A stretch of DNA of 64,000 nt from Brevibacillus brevis (GTDB taxonomy: Bacteria; Bacillota; Bacilli; Brevibacillales; Brevibacillaceae), in the NCBI RefSeq assembly GCF_900637055.1, contig NZ_LR134338.1, positions 4,367,001 to 4,431,000 on the forward strand, read 5' to 3'. Positions 61,701 to 64,000 of the stretch are shown here, one piece after another. Position 1 is the stretch's first letter, and every line of letters starts with the position of its first letter. The notes under the pieces are model-generated. The model saw only the letters and a list, made by a program, of their open reading frames with translations, was not told the origin of the DNA and ran no database searches. A program made the position numbers and the translations under genes.

Positions 61701-62447
61701 CGCTGCCACTACTATGATCCCATTGTCGACTGCTTTCTTCACAGCCATTTGCTCCACATTTGTTTCATCCACATAGCCCGCAGAAGAGCCGAGACTTAAG
61801 TTAATGACATCTGCTTTTTTCGTAATGGAATCATTGATCGCAAATAAGATCGATTCACCCAGCCCAGGAATCTCGCTTTGATAATTGGAAAATACTTTTT
61901 GGCTGATGAGCTGGGATTCAGGAGCGACCCCTTTAACTTTGCCGTTCGCGCCAATAATTCCCGCTACATGGATACCGTGCTGAGATTCCGATACATCTTC
62001 CGTTGTTTGATTACGGTCAGCCCAGTTAAAGCCAGGGATCACCTTCTGGGAAGAACCTGACTTTTGCATGGCTGAACGCTTATCATGCGGAGCAGGCAAA
62101 TCAGGGTGACGCGGATTGACTCCCGTATCGATCACGGAAATGAGCATTCCTTCCCCTTTTACCCCCGCTTCCTCCCAAGCCTGAGTCGCCTCAATCATTT
62201 CCAGCGAATCGACAGGCGCAGATTTTAATTGCTCACCTTGCAATAGCAATTCTTGTCGTTGCCATTCATCTGCCTTCGTTTTATATTCCTTGTCCGCCTT
62301 GCCTGTATGTAATGGCTGGTGCATTTCCGCGAGATCCTGCAAAATCTGTGTACGAATGGTCGCCGTTCCTTCAAACGCTGTTGTACTGACAGTCGTTGCG
62401 GGAAGCAAAGCCAATATCAATCCAATGCTGCATACCTTTTTCTTCAT
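58716..62447 (-). CDS. Giant Vpr-like subtilisin-family serine protease
   Basis: A 1243-residue secreted protease. Signal peptide about 1-24. The catalytic triad is Asp107 (ISVIDTGVNP), His157 (SQHGIHVAGI) and Ser481 (SGTSMATPHVAGG); AAGNDA gives the oxyanion Asn. A PA domain (about 325-420; GDISFDEKLRLAKEAGAVGAV) is inserted before Ser481. After about 570 come beta-sandwich modules, including an FlgD-like FSPNGDGHYD segment (about 750-830) and several bacterial Ig-like domains to the end. B. subtilis Vpr is about 800 residues, so the C-terminus is much longer here. AAGGGGGC precedes ATG. Confidence 0.9.
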   Translation of the reverse strand: MKKKVCSIGLILALLPATTVSTTAFEGTATIRTQILQDLAEMHQPLHTGKADKEYKTKADEWQRQELLLQGEQLKSAPVDSLEMIEATQAWEEAGVKGEGMLISVIDTGVNPRHPDLPAPHDKRSAMQKSGSSQKVIPGFNWADRNQTTEDVSESQHGIHVAGIIGANGKVKGVAPESQLISQKVFSNYQSEIPGLGESILFAINDSITKKADVINLSLGSSAGYVDETNVEQMAVKKAVDNGIIVVAAAGNDAYFGSDKVRAQNPDIAMIGSPGLSPDAFSVASVNATALAGHSFTVQGVPGMEKVVYLSGYVEGGGAINPVMTLMKPYPLVYMGKGKKEDYNVSVKDKVVLLERGDISFDEKLRLAKEAGAVGAVIYNNEMGPLIISAEHAKQIPAVSVLKHMGEQMAQAIKKGKKVTVSFNGEYGQNSMPYPDGGTISAFSSWGPTPDLQFKPEIAAPGGGILSLTRESEYAVKSGTSMATPHVAGGMALLKQGYLKQGRNLQGKSLVDTLKAAAMNTAEPIIDPQISIPAEDKEKAKKVPYSPRVQGAGMMQIAKAIKTPAIVVTAKGKAGVSLGEIGNSTTFSLFINNKFGKKPITYQLQNEFGVMTDLRKNGINMLTNTLFEGAELKFSTPKVTVAPGKLEEVKVTLTIPTGAARNQFAEGFISFQPDDKGLPTLRTPFYGFYGDWDEPRIMDQPVWEAESQEKRTGVKTSWYHDKRNDKWRYRDYLGVTGVKADGGAKIDPNHIAFSPNGDGHYDVAAPSITFLRNARHIIVEVTDQTGKPIRTLVRDEKVSKYDQSKLGTPYYYTEKEAWSWDGKIFSPQKGAYIQAPDGQYQFSIKAKIDGRNANWQSMTLPIRVDTKAPVITASVSGNKVQWSSRDKDIQAYFLYVNGKRVGGPYSPKVSSTLINQPDKKMSVVAYDYAGNISVAHINGKSDSTPPFVEFPDDLFPYLKISKQPDVAFRGKVTGEDMMDRVRLSINKTPVKLATDGSFETIMRLTEGLNYVMYSAMDMYGNKRQFTQRVIVDTSPPTLQLLNDGSEDVQFDPATKNMLVPVRFMYRDQTYKGQVSINGEIVSYFEEEQLEIPAQKYVTQILSMKQGENRILLEGKDGAGNQSMLLVYAYVDANAGAVVISNGEQRTSYKARTVPAPTIQLSNKQLEGQEGEALPIEGKVTGAGAVNLQINYGSKSFQTNANDRGLFRLVLHEVEEGKQKLTVVATDELGREARAEMNVVGKKK

Positions 62448-62532
62448 CGTTTGCCCCCTTGCTGGAAGTCATTCCATTATGTTTTCAGTTTTCACTAGGA
62501 AGCGCTTGGGTATTCCCTTCATTTCGCGAAGG

Positions 62533-62562
62533 TTGACAAACGAAGGATTTTCAGCCTATATT
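62533..62562 (+). promoter_or_regulatory. Sigma-A promoter of the marR-type gene
   Basis: A perfect TTGACA at 62533-62538, 18 bases, then TATATT. Downstream, AATATT repeats at about 62575 and 62588 could be part of an operator. The region is shared with the divergent subtilase gene. Confidence 0.65.
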
Positions 62563-62636
62563 TAAGTGCATTAAATATTACATATCAAATATTCCCGATA
62601 ACGAAGAAATAGATCAAAGAAGGAGAAGATACGAGC

Positions 62637-63077
62637 ATGCCCTCCCCCTCAACAGATACGCTTGAGCGCCTGCAGGAGGCGTTTCGTACCATTATGCGCA
62701 CAATGGGAACGCAATTAGCCGAACCTGTCTCTGGTTTAACTGGCCCGCAATTCTACATTCTTCATCAGTTGGAACAGAAGGAAAAATGCACCGTTGGAGA
62801 ATTGGCTGAATCAATGGGGGTCAAACCTAGCGCAATCACAGCAATGGTCGACCGTTTGGATAAACACGGTTTCGTCGCCCGTGATCGTGATGAGGAAGAT
62901 CGTCGAGTGGTTTACATCAGCTTGCGTGATTCTGGCAAACATATTTTGCAAGTAGCCAAGCAGAAACGGAGAGAACAACTAAATAAAATGTTTTCTCACC
63001 TCAGCGAGGATGAACTCCAGCAGTTCGTCAGCATCTTTGAAAAACTGGCAGTGGCGGCGGTCATTGAGACGAATTGA
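62637..63077 (+). CDS. MarR-family transcriptional regulator
   Basis: A 146-residue winged-helix regulator: GPQFYILHQLEQKEKCTVGELAESM, then KPSAITAMVDRLDKHGFVAR and the wing DEEDRRVVYISL. MarR proteins bind palindromes as dimers and respond to small phenolic or oxidant signals. It is divergent from the subtilase gene and could control itself and that gene. ATG 62637 after GGAGAAG. Confidence 0.9.
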   Translation: MPSPSTDTLERLQEAFRTIMRTMGTQLAEPVSGLTGPQFYILHQLEQKEKCTVGELAESMGVKPSAITAMVDRLDKHGFVARDRDEEDRRVVYISLRDSGKHILQVAKQKRREQLNKMFSHLSEDELQQFVSIFEKLAVAAVIETN

Positions 63078-63113
63078 ATAAACTCCTTGTACATTGCTGA
63101 TGTGGTGGGGAGA

Positions 63114-63307
63114 AAACAGGAGAAAACGCTCAGCTTCTAGGGCCACCCCCTGGGGGATTGACTGCACGACTCCATGCAAAAAGCGAAACCGCGTCCAAAG
63201 TAGTTCTTTCAGGATGTGTCTCAGAGGTGGACGCTTAAAGGCGTGTTTCGCTTTTTGCATTCCGTCTCGGTCGGCGTCCCTAAGATCTTCGCTTATTTCT
63301 CCTGTTT
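63114..63307. repeat. Long imperfect palindrome 1 (about 195 bp)
   Basis: Outer arms AAACAGGAGAAA (63114-63125) and TTTCTCCTGTTT (63296-63307) pair exactly. Inner arms ATGCAAAAAGCGAAAC (63174-63189) and GTTTCGCTTTTTGCAT (63245-63260) pair exactly, followed inward by GCGTCCA / TGGACGC. Stretches between are partly complementary. No gene lies inside. Confidence 0.85.
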
Positions 63308-63378
63308 CCTCTACGAGCTTTTCGTGTTAAACGGGTTTTAAAAGCCTTAAAAGAATGAAGAATGTAGTCAGTTACGCT

Positions 63379-63576
63379 AGAGAAGAATATTTCCAGACGT
63401 AGCGACTTGTGGAGTCCTACCTAGCGGAGAAGGGATTTGCGGGCAACAGAAACGCAACGTGCCCGGGCGACGAAGCGGCTACCACTTTTGCGTTTCCCCG
63501 CAAATCCCTTCGGAGCGGACAGTCTCAGCCTCCAGAGGGACGGAGCCTGGAGCCTAGACTGGAAATATTCTTCTCT
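63379..63576. repeat. Long imperfect palindrome 2 (about 198 bp)
   Basis: Outer arms AGAGAAGAATATTTCCAG (63379-63396) and its exact complement (63559-63576) span 18 bp. Inner arms GAAGGGATTTGCGGG (63429-63443) and CCCGCAAATCCCTTC (63497-63511) pair exactly; GAAACGCAA / TTGCGTTTC lie further in. It is GC-richer than its surroundings. Confidence 0.88.
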
Positions 63577-63625
63577 CCACTACAGCGGCATATACAGTAA
63601 ACACTTAAACAAACATTCCTATACT

Positions 63626-63666
63626 GAAAAAAGGCGTGCATTCCGGATCACCGGTGCACGCCTTTT
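63626..63666 (-). terminator. Terminator of the sdh operon
   Basis: Minus-strand stem AAAGGCGTGCA / TGCACGCCTTT followed by TTT, just after the sdhB stop. Confidence 0.9.
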
Positions 63667-63679
63667 CTATTGCAAACAA

Positions 63680-64000
63680 TTAGGAGAAGAAGAACTTCTT
63701 CACTGCATGTTTGGTTGTTTCTTTGTTCATGTGAGCGATCGAGGTTGTGAGCGGAATGCCTTTTGGACATGCTTGTACGCAGTTTTGCGAGTTACCGCAA
63801 TCACCGATACCGCCATCTTCCATCAGGGCTTCCAGACGCTCATGCTTGTTCATCATACCCGTTGGATGCTGGTTGAACAGACGAACCTGTGAAATTGCGA
63901 ACGGACCGATGAATTCAGACTTCGCATTCACGTTCGGGCAAGCTTCCAAGCAAACACCGCACGTCATGCACTTCGAAAGCTCGTACGCCCATTGACGCTC
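63680..64000 (-). CDS. sdhB: Succinate dehydrogenase iron-sulfur subunit (partial, C-terminal 106 residues)
   Basis: The frame is open to the right window edge. It contains CMTCGVCLEACPNVN and, after GDCGNSQNCVQACPKGIPL, the second cysteine cluster; these hold the 4Fe-4S and 3Fe-4S centres. IGPFAISQVRLFNQHP is the family's quinone-side segment. The protein passes electrons from the SdhA flavin to the membrane anchor. The end KKFFFS and a terminator show it is the last gene of the operon, as usual for sdhCAB in Bacilli. Confidence 0.93.
   Translation of the reverse strand, partial: ERQWAYELSKCMTCGVCLEACPNVNAKSEFIGPFAISQVRLFNQHPTGMMNKHERLEALMEDGGIGDCGNSQNCVQACPKGIPLTTSIAHMNKETTKHAVKKFFFS

Overview
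The window looks like a chromosome segment of an endospore-forming Gram-positive of the Brevibacillus brevis group. This is an inference from gene content and style: strong Shine-Dalgarno sites, frequent GTG/TTG starts, a clear gerE gene with a sigma-K-type promoter, a DUF1360 spore-type protein, an InhA-type M6 protease, a Vpr-type subtilase, a GH18 chitinase of the Bacillus ChiA1 kind, and a fixABCX operon. No rRNA, tRNA, CRISPR array or intact transposase was seen.

Layout. 0-10 kb: envelope and probable spore-surface genes (DUF1360 protein cut by the left edge, CAP-domain secreted protein, an unknown protein with a sigma-K-like promoter, a GT2 glycosyltransferase, a Cys/Pro-rich structural protein, a 1290-residue heptad-repeat protein, a JAMM metalloprotease). 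10-13.7 kb: fixABCX. 13.8-24 kb: immune inhibitor A, TrmB-type regulator, methyltransferase, an AT-rich MraY paralogue, MFS exporter, orphan sensor kinase, M20 amidohydrolase. 24-28.4 kb: FAD monooxygenase, cysteine synthase, two membrane-anchored proteins. 28.5-37.9 kb: a sugar/polyol uptake and oxidation operon (ROK kinase, TIM-barrel isomerase, three Gfo/Idh/MocA dehydrogenases, two permeases, binding lipoprotein) under a ROK repressor; two matching 28-bp sites lie before the repressor and the binding-protein gene. 38-42.5 kb: YcdB-type protein, a self-contained 26-residue amphipathic peptide gene and chitinase.

42.5-51.5 kb is accessory: an AT-rich patchwork of small secreted or membrane proteins and decayed phage-type genes (a broken DNA methyltransferase, an ABA-sandwich protein), marked out by three partial copies of gerE with intact gerE at the right end. 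This suggests repeated insertion or duplication at the gerE 3' end.

51.5-57.6 kb holds the best candidate for an undescribed system. On one strand lie two paralogous GNAT-like proteins flanking an ABC exporter, then a 38-residue peptide gene with an excellent ribosome site and its own terminator, then three oligopeptide-type permeases, two of them a tandem duplication. I infer a ribosomal peptide that is made, perhaps modified, exported and possibly re-imported; the function is unproven. 57.7-64 kb: CheX, an unknown protein, a giant Vpr-like subtilase, a MarR regulator, two long imperfect palindromes of about 200 bp each, and the 3' end of sdhB at the right edge.
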